DNA of 64,000 bases from Neoroseomonas terrae (GTDB lineage Bacteria > Pseudomonadota > Alphaproteobacteria > Acetobacterales > Acetobacteraceae), in assembly GCF_018129025.1 (NCBI RefSeq), contig NZ_JAAEDI010000006.1:62001-126000 (forward strand). Direction: 5' to 3'. Both the position numbers and the translations under genes were made by a program. Below, piece after piece: positions 1 to 8,445 of this stretch (positions within the stretch are counted from its first letter, which is position 1; every line of letters begins with the position of its first letter). The notes below the pieces were generated by a model. It ran no database searches and was not told the DNA's origin. It saw nothing but the letters and a program-made list of their open reading frames with translations.

Positions 1-590
1 TCATACTCCACCAACCGTTCGAGCTGGAGGGCGGGGGACCGCCAGTCGATCCGGCGCAGTTCCAGAAAGCCGACATCGAACCAGGCGGCGAGCAGCGCCT
101 TCAGGTCGGTCTCCAGCGCCTGGAGCAGCTTGTCCCCCTCCCGGTGCGCCATCAGTTCCGCGCGCATGTCGACCAGGAACTTCACCCCGTCCGGAATGGC
201 GGCGAAGGCGGTCAGCAGGCGGATGCGCGGCGGCTCCAGCGCGCGGCGCAGCCGGGCGGTGGCGATGGCGCGTTCCCCCACATCGCCGGCGGCGGCGACG
301 GCGTCCATCACCTGCGCGACGGCACCGGGATCGGAATCGAAGGAAGCCAGCGCACGGAGAAAATCACCGCGACCCGCGTGGTCCAGCGTGCGATAATCCT
401 GGGCGAGGCGCGCAGCGCGGTTACGGGCGGAAACTTCGCCCCCACGGCCGTTCAACGCGTCCTGCAGCCGTTCCGCGATGTCGCCAGGTGCCTCCCCGGC
501 ACCGACGACCGACGCCATGTCACGCCACAGCGACGAGACGCGCCGCAGCGCCCGATCGAGCAATCCAGCCTGGACGGCGACTTCCGACAT
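1..590 (-). CDS. Malonyl-CoA decarboxylase, N-terminal part (gene runs off the left edge)
   Basis: From the ATG at 588-590 the frame stays open for 196 codons and leaves the window, so only the N-terminal part is here. It holds the helical domain that ends with LVDMRAELMA, then LLAAWFDVGFLELRRIDW and LVEYE, a signature I know from malonyl-CoA decarboxylases. The enzyme converts malonyl-CoA to acetyl-CoA and CO2; its catalytic GNAT-like domain would lie to the left of the window. In alphaproteobacteria the gene often sits with a malonyl-CoA synthetase and malonate uptake genes, which cannot be checked here. The upstream neighbour at 725-1183 is on the same strand but 134 bases away, so co-transcription is uncertain. 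Confidence 0.85.
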   Translation of the reverse strand, partial: MSEVAVQAGLLDRALRRVSSLWRDMASVVGAGEAPGDIAERLQDALNGRGGEVSARNRAARLAQDYRTLDHAGRGDFLRALASFDSDPGAVAQVMDAVAAAGDVGERAIATARLRRALEPPRIRLLTAFAAIPDGVKFLVDMRAELMAHREGDKLLQALETDLKALLAAWFDVGFLELRRIDWRSPALQLERLVEY

Positions 591-724
591 GCCTCACCCC
601 GCTTCCGGAGATTGAAATCTACGGAAACAGAAGTTGAAAATCCAGCAGATCGGAGCGCCCTGGCGCAGGCGTGACCGCGCCGGTGGAGCGCGCCGCCCAG
701 TGAGCAGCGGCGCCCTTTTGCCCG

Positions 725-1183
725 TCAGTTCTTGCCGATGCCGAGCAGCGCGGCGCGCACGCTGGACACCACGCTGGATGCCTCTGGCTCGGCGGCCGCG
801 ACCGGCGCCGGGCTGCGCATGGCCACGTCGGCGACCGCGGCCTCGGCCATGGCCTCAACGCGGGCAGCCGGCGCCGCCGCAGCGGCCGTGCCCGGACCCG
901 GCAGCGGAATGGCGCTGGCAACCGTGACAGGCGACGCGGCTGCGGGCGATGGCGCCACGGCGGCTGGCTGCGGCGGGGCGGCGAAGCTGATCACCTCGCC
1001 GCCGCCGCGGTCGGGTTCAGCGCCGACGGGCGCATCGAGCCCGGTGGCAACCGAGGGCTGCTCGTCATACAGCGCGAGCAACCGGCGAATGGCTTCCAGC
1101 CGCTGGAAGGGCCGCGACGCGCGAAGCTCCGCGACGATCGTCCGTTCCTCCTGGTGGAGCATGGAAACAAGGATGCTGCTCAT
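725..1183 (-). CDS. Hypothetical protein, helical N-terminus and Ala/Pro-rich low-complexity tail
   Basis: A 152-residue protein I do not recognise. Residues 1-45 look like an amphipathic helical segment (SMLHQEERTIVAEL, then RPFQRLEAIRRLLALY). Residues 55-130 are an Ala/Pro/Val-rich disordered stretch, and a short charged-hydrophobic tail ends VRAALLGIGKN. No signal peptide or membrane segment is visible. The start is preceded by a GGGGGT Shine-Dalgarno-like run four bases upstream. The preceding 1190-1265 stretch is unusually AT-rich for this region and probably holds the promoter. The N-terminal part looks structured and could mediate a protein interaction, but no function can be assigned. 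Confidence 0.6.
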   Translation of the reverse strand: MSSILVSMLHQEERTIVAELRASRPFQRLEAIRRLLALYDEQPSVATGLDAPVGAEPDRGGGEVISFAAPPQPAAVAPSPAAASPVTVASAIPLPGPGTAAAAAPAARVEAMAEAAVADVAMRSPAPVAAAEPEASSVVSSVRAALLGIGKN

Positions 1184-1345
1184 GGTACCCCCGAGATCCC
1201 CTCACGATTTCGGGAGGTTACTTCCAAAGAATCAGCAAATTCAACATTTTATAACCAAACAATGCGTAAGGCTGGCCGACGCAGCATGTGGTGGTGAAGC
1301 GCCGTCACAACCACCAATATCTTGTCGGCAGGGCTAAGGTTCGCG

Positions 1346-2815
1346 TCAGTCGCGGGGACCCCGACCACCACCCGGACCTGCGTGGCGAGCAGCGGCCATG
1401 GCTTGCGGAAGTTGTGTCGCAAGATCCTCGGCCAAGAGCCCGTAACCACAACGAAAACCGGCCTCGCCGTGCAGCCATGCGGCGGCGGCGGCGGCGTCGA
1501 AGGCCGGCATGCCGCTGCCCAGCAGCGCGGCGATGACCCCGGACAGCACATCGCCCGTGCCGCCGGTGGCGAGCCATGCAGGAGCATGGCGGTTGATGGC
1601 AGCGCGCCCATCAGGCGCGGCGATGACCGTATCGGGACCCTTGAGGAGCACGATCGCCCCCGTGCGCGCTGCCGCGTGCCGTGCCGAGGCAAGCCGGTCG
1701 CCACCCGGACTGCCGAACAGGCGCGTGAACTCGCCCGTATGGGGGGTAAGCACGGCGGCACCGCGCAGCCGCTCCGGCTGTCCCGCCGCCGCCGCGAGCG
1801 CACCGGCATCGACCACGACCTGCCGATGCCCGCCGCCGATGATCGCCGCGAGTTGCTCAAGCGTGTCCAGCGTGGCCGGTAGGCCCGGACCAACCACCCA
1901 GGCGACGCGCCGGCTATCCCCGAGCAGTTCGGTGAGGGGCGCTTCGCTGACGATCACTCCAGGGTCGCCCCCGCGCAGCACGTCTGCCGTCCCCCGGTCG
2001 GGGGCGAGCAGCGTGGCCAGCCCCGCCCCTGCCCGCCGCGCCCCCGCGGCGGCCAGACGGGCCGCACCCGTCATCCCCGCGCCGGCGAGGATCGTGACAT
2101 GGCCGCGGCTGTACTTGTGCGCGGCGGTATCCGGCGGCGGCAGGCGCCAGAGGCCCGGCGCAGCCTCCCAGCAGCGCGGCGCGACCGTCTCCAGCACCTT
2201 CGCCGGCAGGCCGATGTCAGCCACCAGCAACTCCCCGCACAGCGACCGGCCCGGCATCAGCAGATGCCCGGGCTTGGCCCGAAAGAAGGTGACCGTCAGC
2301 GTGGCGGCAGGCGCGAAACCCCTCGCCTGCCCGGTCGCGCCATCAAGGCCCGATGGCACGTCCACCGCCAGGATCGGACCGTCGGCCGCGGCGAGCGTCT
2401 CCGCCACCAGCCCCTCCACCGGGCGCGTCAGGCCGGCGCCGAAGACGGCATCGATCACAAGCCCCGCGCGGGCGACTTCATCCGGTGCGAACGGCACCAT
2501 GGGGCCGGTCCAGCGCGCGGCGGCGCCGGCGGCATCGCTGCCGGGCCGTGGCGGCGCCAAGGCCGCCACCGCGACGGGCCAGCCGGCCTGTTCCAGCAGC
2601 CGCGCAGCGACGTAGCCGTCGCCCCCATTATTGCCCGGCCCGGCGAGCACCAGTGTTCGGCAGGGCCGGAAGCGGCGTATCGCGGCGCGGGCGACGGCCC
2701 GGCCTGCCGCCTCCATCAATCGCGCACCGGGGATGCCGCCCGCGATCGCGGCAGCGTCGGCACGGCCCGTCTCCTCGAGGGTCAGTAGGGCCAGCGGGCC
2801 GGCGTCGGGTTCCAT
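1346..2815 (-). CDS. nnr: Bifunctional NAD(P)H-hydrate epimerase / ADP-dependent NAD(P)H-hydrate dehydratase
   Basis: Repairs hydrated NAD(P)H: the N-terminal YjeF_N domain epimerises R/S-NAD(P)HX and the C-terminal ribokinase-like domain dehydrates S-NADPHX using ADP. The 489-residue length fits the fused form. The N-terminal half shows AGPGNNGGDGYVAARLL, DAVFGAGLTRPVEG and AVDVPSGLDG. The C-terminal half shows KYSRGHVTILAGA, LTPHTGEFTRLF, LLKGPDTVIAAPDG and the catalytic ATGGTGDVLSG segment. An in-frame extension upstream exists but overlaps the divergent ParA gene and has no family similarity, so the start is placed at MEPDAGPL. The gene is transcribed away from parA with 99 bases between the two starts. 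Confidence 0.93.
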   Translation of the reverse strand: MEPDAGPLALLTLEETGRADAAAIAGGIPGARLMEAAGRAVARAAIRRFRPCRTLVLAGPGNNGGDGYVAARLLEQAGWPVAVAALAPPRPGSDAAGAAARWTGPMVPFAPDEVARAGLVIDAVFGAGLTRPVEGLVAETLAAADGPILAVDVPSGLDGATGQARGFAPAATLTVTFFRAKPGHLLMPGRSLCGELLVADIGLPAKVLETVAPRCWEAAPGLWRLPPPDTAAHKYSRGHVTILAGAGMTGAARLAAAGARRAGAGLATLLAPDRGTADVLRGGDPGVIVSEAPLTELLGDSRRVAWVVGPGLPATLDTLEQLAAIIGGGHRQVVVDAGALAAAAGQPERLRGAAVLTPHTGEFTRLFGSPGGDRLASARHAAARTGAIVLLKGPDTVIAAPDGRAAINRHAPAWLATGGTGDVLSGVIAALLGSGMPAFDAAAAAAWLHGEAGFRCGYGLLAEDLATQLPQAMAAARHAGPGGGRGPRD

Positions 2816-2914
2816 CGCGCCAGCATCCGCGGCCCGGCGGCGGGGAACAAGGCATCCGGCGCATGGCGCGGCGGCGCCGTCTGCTATGCTCGGCGTGCAT
2901 TTCAGGAGTCGCGC

Positions 2915-3544
2915 ATGGCCTTCGTGATCGCCGTGGCGCAGCGCAAGGGCGGTGCCGGCAAGTCGACGATCGCCGCCAACCTCGCCACGGCCTTCGCCGA
3001 GGAAGGCCGTCGCGTCGCGCTGCTCGACATCGACCCGCAGCATTCCCTGCAACGATGGGATGCGGTGCGCGGCAACTCGCCCAAGGCCCGCCCCCTGCAT
3101 TTCGAGGCGCCGTCGGGCTGGCGCGTGCCCGGCGTGATCGACCGGCTGCGCGATCAGGACGTGGTGCTGCTCGACACCGCGCCGCATGACGACACGGATG
3201 CCCGGGTGGCGGTGCGCGCGGCCGACCTGGTGCTGGTGCCGTTGCAGCCCTCCGCCGCCGACCTCTGGTCCATGGATGCGACGCTCGATCTGGCGCGAAA
3301 GGAAGGACGGCAGGTCGCGCTCGTGCTGAACCGCGTGCCTTCGGCCGGCAAGCTGCGGGAACAGGTGACGGCGGCGATCCACGAGCGCGGATTGCCGCTG
3401 CTCGAACCCGTGCTCGGCAACCGGACCGCCTTTGCCCAGGCCTTCATGGCCGGGCTCGGCGCGGTGGAGGCGGCGCCGAAGGGCAGCGCGGCGGCCGAGG
3501 CGCGTGCGCTTGCCGCCGCCATCGCCGCGCTGAAGGAGCAGTGA
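2915..3544 (+). CDS. Orphan ParA/Soj-family ATPase
   Basis: A 209-residue MinD/ParA-type P-loop ATPase. The deviant Walker A KGGAGKST lies at residues 11-18, including the signature lysine K11. LLDIDPQHS follows at about 38-46 (switch region) and VVLLDTAPHDD at about 82-92 (Walker B). It is shorter than chromosomal ParA proteins and has no N-terminal DNA-binding domain or adjacent parB, so it belongs to the small orphan ParA group. Such proteins position cargo such as chemoreceptors, cellulose synthase or plasmids, but the cargo here is unknown. It begins a four-gene operon; the next start is one base after its stop. Confidence 0.85.
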   Translation: MAFVIAVAQRKGGAGKSTIAANLATAFAEEGRRVALLDIDPQHSLQRWDAVRGNSPKARPLHFEAPSGWRVPGVIDRLRDQDVVLLDTAPHDDTDARVAVRAADLVLVPLQPSAADLWSMDATLDLARKEGRQVALVLNRVPSAGKLREQVTAAIHERGLPLLEPVLGNRTAFAQAFMAGLGAVEAAPKGSAAAEARALAAAIAALKEQ

Positions 3545-3545
3545 G

Positions 3546-4007
3546 ATGATCACCGCGCTCTACGTCGTCCATGTGCTGGGCGCCGTGATCTGGGTGGGCG
3601 GCATGGTCTTCGCCATGGCGGTGCTGCGCCCGGCCGCCCATGCGGCACTGGAAGGCCCACAGCGGCTCGCGCTGATGCAGGGCGTCTTCGCCCGCTTCTT
3701 CCGCGTTCTGTACCATGTCGTGCCGATTCTCATCCTGACCGGCTGGGCCATGTTGTTCGGTTGGTACCGCGGCTTCGGCGCCAGCATCTGGCACGTGCAC
3801 CTGATGCATGCCGCCGGGCTTGTGATGGCAGCCATTTTCGGCTTCGTCGCGTTCGTACCGTGGCGGCGGATGCGTGCCGCGATGGAAACCGGCGACCGGC
3901 CCGCAGCAGCGGCGGCGCTGGAGACGATACGGAAGGGTGTTCTGGTGAACATGGTGATCGGACTGGGCACGGTGGCCGTTGCCACCTGGGGACGTTTCAG
4001 CGGATGA
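3546..4007 (+). CDS. CopD-like integral membrane protein
   Basis: A 153-residue membrane protein with about four hydrophobic helices, starting ALYVVHVLGAVIWVGGMVF. The His and Trp in the first helix and the HVVPILILTGWAML and HLMHAAGLVMAAIFGF segments resemble the CopD/copper-resistance D domain family, where helix histidines can bind heme or metal. No copper genes are nearby, so a copper role is not supported by context. The stop overlaps the start of the next gene by an ATGA junction, indicating translational coupling within the parA operon. Confidence 0.75.
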   Translation: MITALYVVHVLGAVIWVGGMVFAMAVLRPAAHAALEGPQRLALMQGVFARFFRVLYHVVPILILTGWAMLFGWYRGFGASIWHVHLMHAAGLVMAAIFGFVAFVPWRRMRAAMETGDRPAAAAALETIRKGVLVNMVIGLGTVAVATWGRFSG

Positions 4008-4447
4008 GCATAGCGCTGCGCGAAGGCATCGAGATCGTCGAGGACGCCGTCCCGGAATTCGAGGCGGTGGGCGCCATCCAGCGCGGCCTGCATGAATTCA
4101 ACCAGTCGATGGGCGGCTCCTATGACCGCGAGCCGGTGACGCTGCTGGTGCAGGATGCCGAGGGCAAGACGCTCGGCGGGCTGCTCGGCCTCACCTTCTG
4201 GGGGTGGCTGTTCATCGACTGGCTGTGGCTCGCACCGGAGATCCGCAAGGAAGGCTTCGGCGGCGAGTTGCTGAAGCGTGCCGAGGCGATCGCGCGCGAT
4301 CGCGGCTGCACCAACGCCTATACCGACACCTTCTCCTTTCAGGCGCCGCATTTCTGGGAGACCAACGGCTATGCCGAGTTCGGCCGCCTGGACGGGATGC
4401 CGGCGGGCCATGCGCGGGTGTGGTTCAAGAAGGCCCTGACGGGGTGA
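4004..4447 (+). CDS. GNAT-family N-acetyltransferase
   Basis: A 147-residue GNAT protein. The acetyl-CoA binding region reads LWLAPEIRKEGFGGELLKRAE (motif A) and is followed by AIARDRGCTNAYTDTFSFQAPHFWETNGY, which matches the motif A/B arrangement, with the typical Tyr near the C-terminus. The substrate is unknown. It overlaps its upstream neighbour by four bases and its downstream neighbour by four (GTGA), so it is the third gene of a tightly coupled operon with an orphan ParA and two small membrane proteins. Confidence 0.85.
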   Translation: MSIALREGIEIVEDAVPEFEAVGAIQRGLHEFNQSMGGSYDREPVTLLVQDAEGKTLGGLLGLTFWGWLFIDWLWLAPEIRKEGFGGELLKRAEAIARDRGCTNAYTDTFSFQAPHFWETNGYAEFGRLDGMPAGHARVWFKKALTG

Positions 4448-4941
4448 CCGCGCTGCGGCTGTCGCGCCTGGCGCTGACGGCCGCCGTGGCCCTGCTGTTC
4501 AGCCTGATCGCCTTCGGCAACCTGACCGACTACGGGTCCAACTTCGCCTTCGTGCAGCATGTACTGTCGATGGACACGACATTCCGCTCGCCCGCACTGA
4601 TGTGGCGCGCGATCACGGACCCGACGCTGCATCACCTGGCCTATGGGCTGATCATCAGCTGGGAGGTCATGACGGCGCTACTGCTTTGGGCGGGCGTGCT
4701 ACGGTTGTGGCGGGTGCGACGGTCCGGCGCGGCGGCGTGGAACGCCGCGCGGGGCACAGCGATCCTCGGGCTGACGGCCGGGGCAATGCTCTATGGGCTG
4801 GGCTTCCTGGTGATTGCCGGGGAATGGTTCGCCATGTGGCAGTCGCGGGAATGGAACGGCCAGGCCAGTGCCGCGATCTTCCTGGCCTTCTGCGGCATCG
4901 TGCTGCTGCATGTCAGCACGGCGGAGACCGAAGCCGACTGA
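4444..4941 (+). CDS. DUF2165-family small membrane protein
   Basis: Starts at GTG overlapping the previous stop. The 165-residue product has four predicted membrane helices, with the family-like pattern FGNLTDYGSNFAFVQHVLSM followed by TFRSPALMWRAIT, then a C-terminal WFAMWQSREWNGQ before the last helix. This matches my memory of DUF2165 proteins. No biochemical function is established for that family. It closes the parA-CopD-GNAT operon. A predicted signal-peptide gene follows 104 bases later and probably has its own promoter. Confidence 0.75.
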   Translation: MTALRLSRLALTAAVALLFSLIAFGNLTDYGSNFAFVQHVLSMDTTFRSPALMWRAITDPTLHHLAYGLIISWEVMTALLLWAGVLRLWRVRRSGAAAWNAARGTAILGLTAGAMLYGLGFLVIAGEWFAMWQSREWNGQASAAIFLAFCGIVLLHVSTAETEAD

Positions 4942-5045
4942 ACCGGTGCCGGTCCGGTCGCGCCGGTTTGCCATGCACCGGAATGCCTGCCGCCCTAAGA
5001 TGCGGTAACGGCGCCAAGGCGCCGTGCCAAGGAAGGACGGCAAGC

Positions 5046-5555
5046 ATGCGCGCTTATTTCACGGGCATCGCCGCAGCGTTGACAGTCGCCACAACGGCCG
5101 GCACGGCGCAGGCCGAGGTCCGGGTAACCTTCGTCAACCCGCAAGGCTATACCGATGCGGGCCTGTACCGGACGGGGTCGGTCGGCGAGGACGCGCCCGC
5201 CCTGGTCGGGCTGCGGCGGATCTTCGAACGGCTGGGCCAGCGCCTGCCCCCGGGCCAGGACCTTCAGATCGAAGTCAGTGACATCGACCTCGCCGGATAC
5301 TTCCCGCCCTGGGGCCCCGCGAACCCGGCGTTCCGCGTGATGGAGCCGACCACCTGGCCGCGCATCAACCTGCGCTACACGGTGACGCGGGACGGGCATG
5401 TGGTGTCGGGCGGGGAAGCAACGATCACCGACATGACCTACCTGCGGCGACCCATGGTGGCGCGGTCCAGCGATCCGCTCCGCTATGAGGACGCCATGCT
5501 GCGGGATTGGTTCGCCGACCGCCTCGGAACCTCGCCACAGCTCATGACAAGGTAG
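5046..5555 (+). CDS. Secreted DUF3016-like protein
   Basis: A 169-residue exported protein with a clear Sec signal peptide (ending AQA at about residue 24) and the start VRVTFVNPQGYTDAG of the mature protein. The pattern of an FxxP-type opening, an internal LEIEVxDIDLAG-like strand (here LQIEVSDIDLAGYFPPW) and a YxD near the end resembles the DUF3016 family. The function is unknown and it is likely periplasmic. A strong GC hairpin follows 36 bases after the stop and separates it from the convergent gene. Confidence 0.7.
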   Translation: MRAYFTGIAAALTVATTAGTAQAEVRVTFVNPQGYTDAGLYRTGSVGEDAPALVGLRRIFERLGQRLPPGQDLQIEVSDIDLAGYFPPWGPANPAFRVMEPTTWPRINLRYTVTRDGHVVSGGEATITDMTYLRRPMVARSSDPLRYEDAMLRDWFADRLGTSPQLMTR

Positions 5556-5590
5556 GACGCCAACTCCCGTCTGCTTGCGATAACCCGCCT

Positions 5591-5612
5591 GCCCCCCGGT
5601 TTAGCGGGGGGC
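5591..5612. terminator. Convergent hairpin terminator
   Basis: Perfect 8-bp stem (GCCCCCCG / CGGGGGGC) with a 6-base loop GTTTAG, sitting between two convergent genes that end at 5555 and 5645. No clear U-run follows, so it may act as a bidirectional pause or stop. Confidence 0.6.
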
Positions 5613-5644
5613 TTCACCTGATCGGCACGCGGCAGGCTGCCAGG

Positions 5645-5989
5645 TCAGATGTCCTGGTCGAGCCACTCGGCGACGTTGGTGGTGGCCCGGCGCTCATCCG
5701 GTCCGCCGCCCGGCGCGCCTTGGGCGAAGTCCAGCAGTGCCGAAAGGTGGCTGCGCTCGAGGGGGACATGCAGCGCGTCCTCCGCTGCCTTGGCCCGGTG
5801 AGCCTGGATCGCCGCCTTGATGGCGCGGACGGCGCTGATCAGCGGGTGGAAGCCCTCCCGCTTCTCCGGCGTGTCGAGACCCGACAGGTGCCGGTCCTCG
5901 ACATGCCGCAGTGTCGTATCGAGGTCGCCCAGCATGTCCAACGGAAAGGGGACGCGAATCTCGTGCGGCGTCATGGTCGGATACTCCAT
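5645..5989 (-). CDS. Small hypothetical protein
   Basis: A 114-residue soluble, charged, mostly helical protein that I do not recognise. It includes DMLGDLDTTLRHVEDRHLSG and ISAVRAIKAAIQAHRA. A second in-frame ATG five codons in (MTPHEIRV) has a GGAG nine bases upstream and could be the real start. No signal peptide or membrane segment is visible. Both strands are open here, but this frame has the more protein-like composition and a plausible start, so it is kept as a tentative gene. Confidence 0.5.
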   Translation of the reverse strand: MEYPTMTPHEIRVPFPLDMLGDLDTTLRHVEDRHLSGLDTPEKREGFHPLISAVRAIKAAIQAHRAKAAEDALHVPLERSHLSALLDFAQGAPGGGPDERRATTNVAEWLDQDI

Positions 5990-6055
5990 CTCTCGGCACC
6001 GACAGCGCTGACCGAGCCGGCGCCGTAAGTCAATGTGGCACGCCGCGGCGGCGCA

Positions 6056-6964
6056 TCAACGCTTCACGCCCAGCACGACCTCCCGATGCCAGATATAGAT
6101 CCCGGCGCCGACCAGCACGGCGATGCCGAGGAAGTCCCAGCCATCCGGCAGTTCCGCCCACACCACCGCGCCGACCGTGGTCGTCCAGACGATCCCGGTG
6201 TACTCGAAGGGGGCGAGCAGCGTCGTCTCCCCGGTGCGGTACGCGCTGGTCATCAGCACCTGCGCCAGCGCCGAGATCAGGCCGATCCCGGCCAGCAGCG
6301 CCCATTCCAAAGGCGTCGGCCACACCCAGACCGGCACGGCGGCGATGCCCGCCAGCGCCGCCGATCCCACGGCGAACCAGACGACGATCGCCACCGAGCT
6401 TTCCCCTGCCTCGCCCATCTGGCGGATGGTGATCATGGCCAGCGCCCAGCCGACCGACCCGAGCAGGCAGAGCAGCACGGCGAGGCCCGAATCCCCGATC
6501 CCGTCCGCCCCCGGCCAGACCATCAGCACGACGCCCAGGAAGCCGACCAGCACGGCAAGGCCGCGCCGCCAGCCGACCTGCTCCCCCAGCAGCGGCACGG
6601 ACAGGACCGTCAGGAACAGCGGCATGGTGAAGCCCAGCGCGGTGACGGTCGCGATCGGCAGGTGAACGTAGCCGTAGAAGGCGCCGATCATGCCCATCAT
6701 GCCGAACAGCGTCCGTGCCGCGTGGCTCAGCGGGTTGCGCGTGGCGAGCGCGGCCAGGCCGCCGCTCGCCAGCACCACCGGCAGCAGGGCCGGCAGGGCG
6801 AACAAGTTGCGGAAGAAGATCACCTCGGCGAGCGGGATCGCGCCGCCCAGCGCCTTCACGAAGGCGGCCGTCACCGCGAAGGCGGCCGTCGCGCTGATCA
6901 GCAGCAGGATGCCCCGCCGCCGTGCGCGGATGCTGGCCTGGGGGTTATCCGGCGGCGCAGTCAT
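6056..6964 (-). CDS. EamA/DMT-family transporter
   Basis: A 302-residue membrane protein with ten hydrophobic segments arranged as two five-helix EamA repeats. It opens with ISATAAFAVTAAFVKAL and contains the typical EVIFFRNLFALPALL and PFEYTGIVWTTTVGAVVW segments, the latter being the second-repeat PLxY/F-type motif. DMT proteins of this kind export or exchange small metabolites; the substrate cannot be inferred. The start is taken at MTAPPDNP. An ATG 16 codons upstream (7010-7012) is possible but adds only a Gly/Arg-rich leader. It is divergent from the Nudix operon. Confidence 0.88.
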   Translation of the reverse strand: MTAPPDNPQASIRARRRGILLLISATAAFAVTAAFVKALGGAIPLAEVIFFRNLFALPALLPVVLASGGLAALATRNPLSHAARTLFGMMGMIGAFYGYVHLPIATVTALGFTMPLFLTVLSVPLLGEQVGWRRGLAVLVGFLGVVLMVWPGADGIGDSGLAVLLCLLGSVGWALAMITIRQMGEAGESSVAIVVWFAVGSAALAGIAAVPVWVWPTPLEWALLAGIGLISALAQVLMTSAYRTGETTLLAPFEYTGIVWTTTVGAVVWAELPDGWDFLGIAVLVGAGIYIWHREVVLGVKR

Positions 6965-7076
6965 GCGCGCGCCCGCGCCGCCGCCGGGGCCCTGCTTCGT
7001 CACGCGCGGCATCCTCTCCCCCGGCGGCCCCCGGTGCATGGACGGGCCACACGGCCAAGGGTAGGGTCGCGCATCC

Positions 7077-7718
7077 ATGAGCGCCAGACCTCCCAAGGCG
7101 AAGCCGATCCCTGACCATCCCGGCCTGACGGTTCTCTCGGACGAGGTGGTCTGGGACGGGCGATTTCCGCTGCAGCGCGTGCGCTTCCGCCGCCGCCGCT
7201 TCGATGGCGCCGAGGGCGGCTTGCAGACCTGGGAGTTGTGGCGGCGCGGCGGCGCGGTGGCGGTGCTGCCCTGGGACCCGTGGAGCGGCCGCGTCGCGCT
7301 GATCGAACAGTTCCGCCTGCCGGCGCTCGCCGCCGGGCTGGCGCCGGTGATGACGGAATGCCCGGCCGGGCTGCTCGAGGATGGCGAGGACCCGGTCGAG
7401 GCCGCCCGGCGCGAATTGGCGGAGGAGACCGGGCTCACCGCCGATCGCATGCTGCCCATGGGGCGCTTCATCCTGAACCAGGGCGGCTGCGACGAGACGA
7501 TCGCGCTGTTCCTCGCCCGCGTGCGGCTGCCCGAAGCAGGCCATGCCGGCCATCACGGTCTGCAGAGCGAGCACGAGGACATCCGGCTACTGGTGCTCGA
7601 CGCCGATGAGGCGATAGCCATGCTGGACAATAACCGTATCGCCAATGCGACCGGTGCGCTGTGCCTCGCGCAGTTCGCCCGCCGGCGCCCGGCGCTGCTG
7701 ACGGAGTGGAAAGACTGA
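7077..7718 (+). CDS. Nudix hydrolase, ADP-ribose pyrophosphatase type
   Basis: A 213-residue Nudix protein. The Nudix box starts at GLLEDGEDPVEAARRELAEE and continues with TGL, keeping the G-x5-E-x7-RE-x2-EE-x-G spacing. The flanking sequence (VLPWDPWSGRVALIEQFRLPAL, ahead of the box, and GGCDETIALFLARV after it) resembles the NudF/YffH ADP-ribose and GDP-mannose hydrolase group. It probably hydrolyses ADP-ribose or another nucleoside diphosphate derivative. It is the first gene of an operon; its stop overlaps the next ATG by one base. Confidence 0.87.
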   Translation: MSARPPKAKPIPDHPGLTVLSDEVVWDGRFPLQRVRFRRRRFDGAEGGLQTWELWRRGGAVAVLPWDPWSGRVALIEQFRLPALAAGLAPVMTECPAGLLEDGEDPVEAARRELAEETGLTADRMLPMGRFILNQGGCDETIALFLARVRLPEAGHAGHHGLQSEHEDIRLLVLDADEAIAMLDNNRIANATGALCLAQFARRRPALLTEWKD

Positions 7719-8440
7719 TGGCGACCGAACTGGCCTATCGCGACGATGCCTATGCGCGGGACATCACGGCGCGCGTCGTCTCCGTCGGGGCCGAGGGTGT
7801 CGTGCTCGACCGGACCGTCTTCTATGCGCGTGCCGGCGGGCAGCCCGGCGATGCCGGCGTGCTGCGCTGGGCCGGCGGCGAGATGGCCGTGGCCGAGGCG
7901 CTGAAAGGCCCTGACGACACCGTGCTGCACGCGCCGGCCGCGGGGTCGACGCTGCCGCCCGAGGGTGCCGAGGTGACCGCTGCGCTCGACTGGGACCGGC
8001 GGCATCGGCTGATGCGCATGCATACCTCGCTGCATCTACTGTGCAGCCTGATCCCAGGCGCCGGCGTGACCGGCGGGCAGATCGGGACCGACAAGTCGCG
8101 GCTCGACTTCGACGTGCCGGAACCGCCGACCAAGGAAAGCCTGACCGAGCGGCTGAACGAACTGGTTGCGGCGAACCACGCGGTCACCGATTCCTGGATC
8201 ACGGATGCCGAGCTGGATGCCAACCCCGGCATGGTCCGCACCCTGTCGGTGAAGCCGCCCCGCGGGTCGGGGCGCGTGCGACTGGTGCGCATCGGCGGGG
8301 ATGGCGCCCCGGTCGACCTGCAGCCCTGCGGCGGCACCCATGTGCGCGCGACCGGGGAGATCGGCCGCGTCGAAGTTGCGAAGATCGAGAACAAGGGCAA
8401 GGCGAACCGGCGCGTGACGCTGGTCCTCGCCGGGGAGTGA
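7718..8440 (+). CDS. AlaX-type alanyl-tRNA editing protein
   Basis: A 240-residue trans-editing domain that deacylates Ser- or Gly-tRNA(Ala). The zinc site is intact: HTSLH (HxxxH) near residue 102 and CGGTH (CxxxH) near residue 205. The N-terminal part shows the AlaRS-like FYARAGGQPGDAG motif, so this is a medium-length AlaX with the glycine-rich and C-Ala-less layout. It lies between a Nudix hydrolase and a sulfurtransferase in one transcription unit. The grouping suggests housekeeping or stress-linked quality control rather than one pathway. Confidence 0.9.
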   Translation: MATELAYRDDAYARDITARVVSVGAEGVVLDRTVFYARAGGQPGDAGVLRWAGGEMAVAEALKGPDDTVLHAPAAGSTLPPEGAEVTAALDWDRRHRLMRMHTSLHLLCSLIPGAGVTGGQIGTDKSRLDFDVPEPPTKESLTERLNELVAANHAVTDSWITDAELDANPGMVRTLSVKPPRGSGRVRLVRIGGDGAPVDLQPCGGTHVRATGEIGRVEVAKIENKGKANRRVTLVLAGE

Positions 8441-8445
8441 CGCCG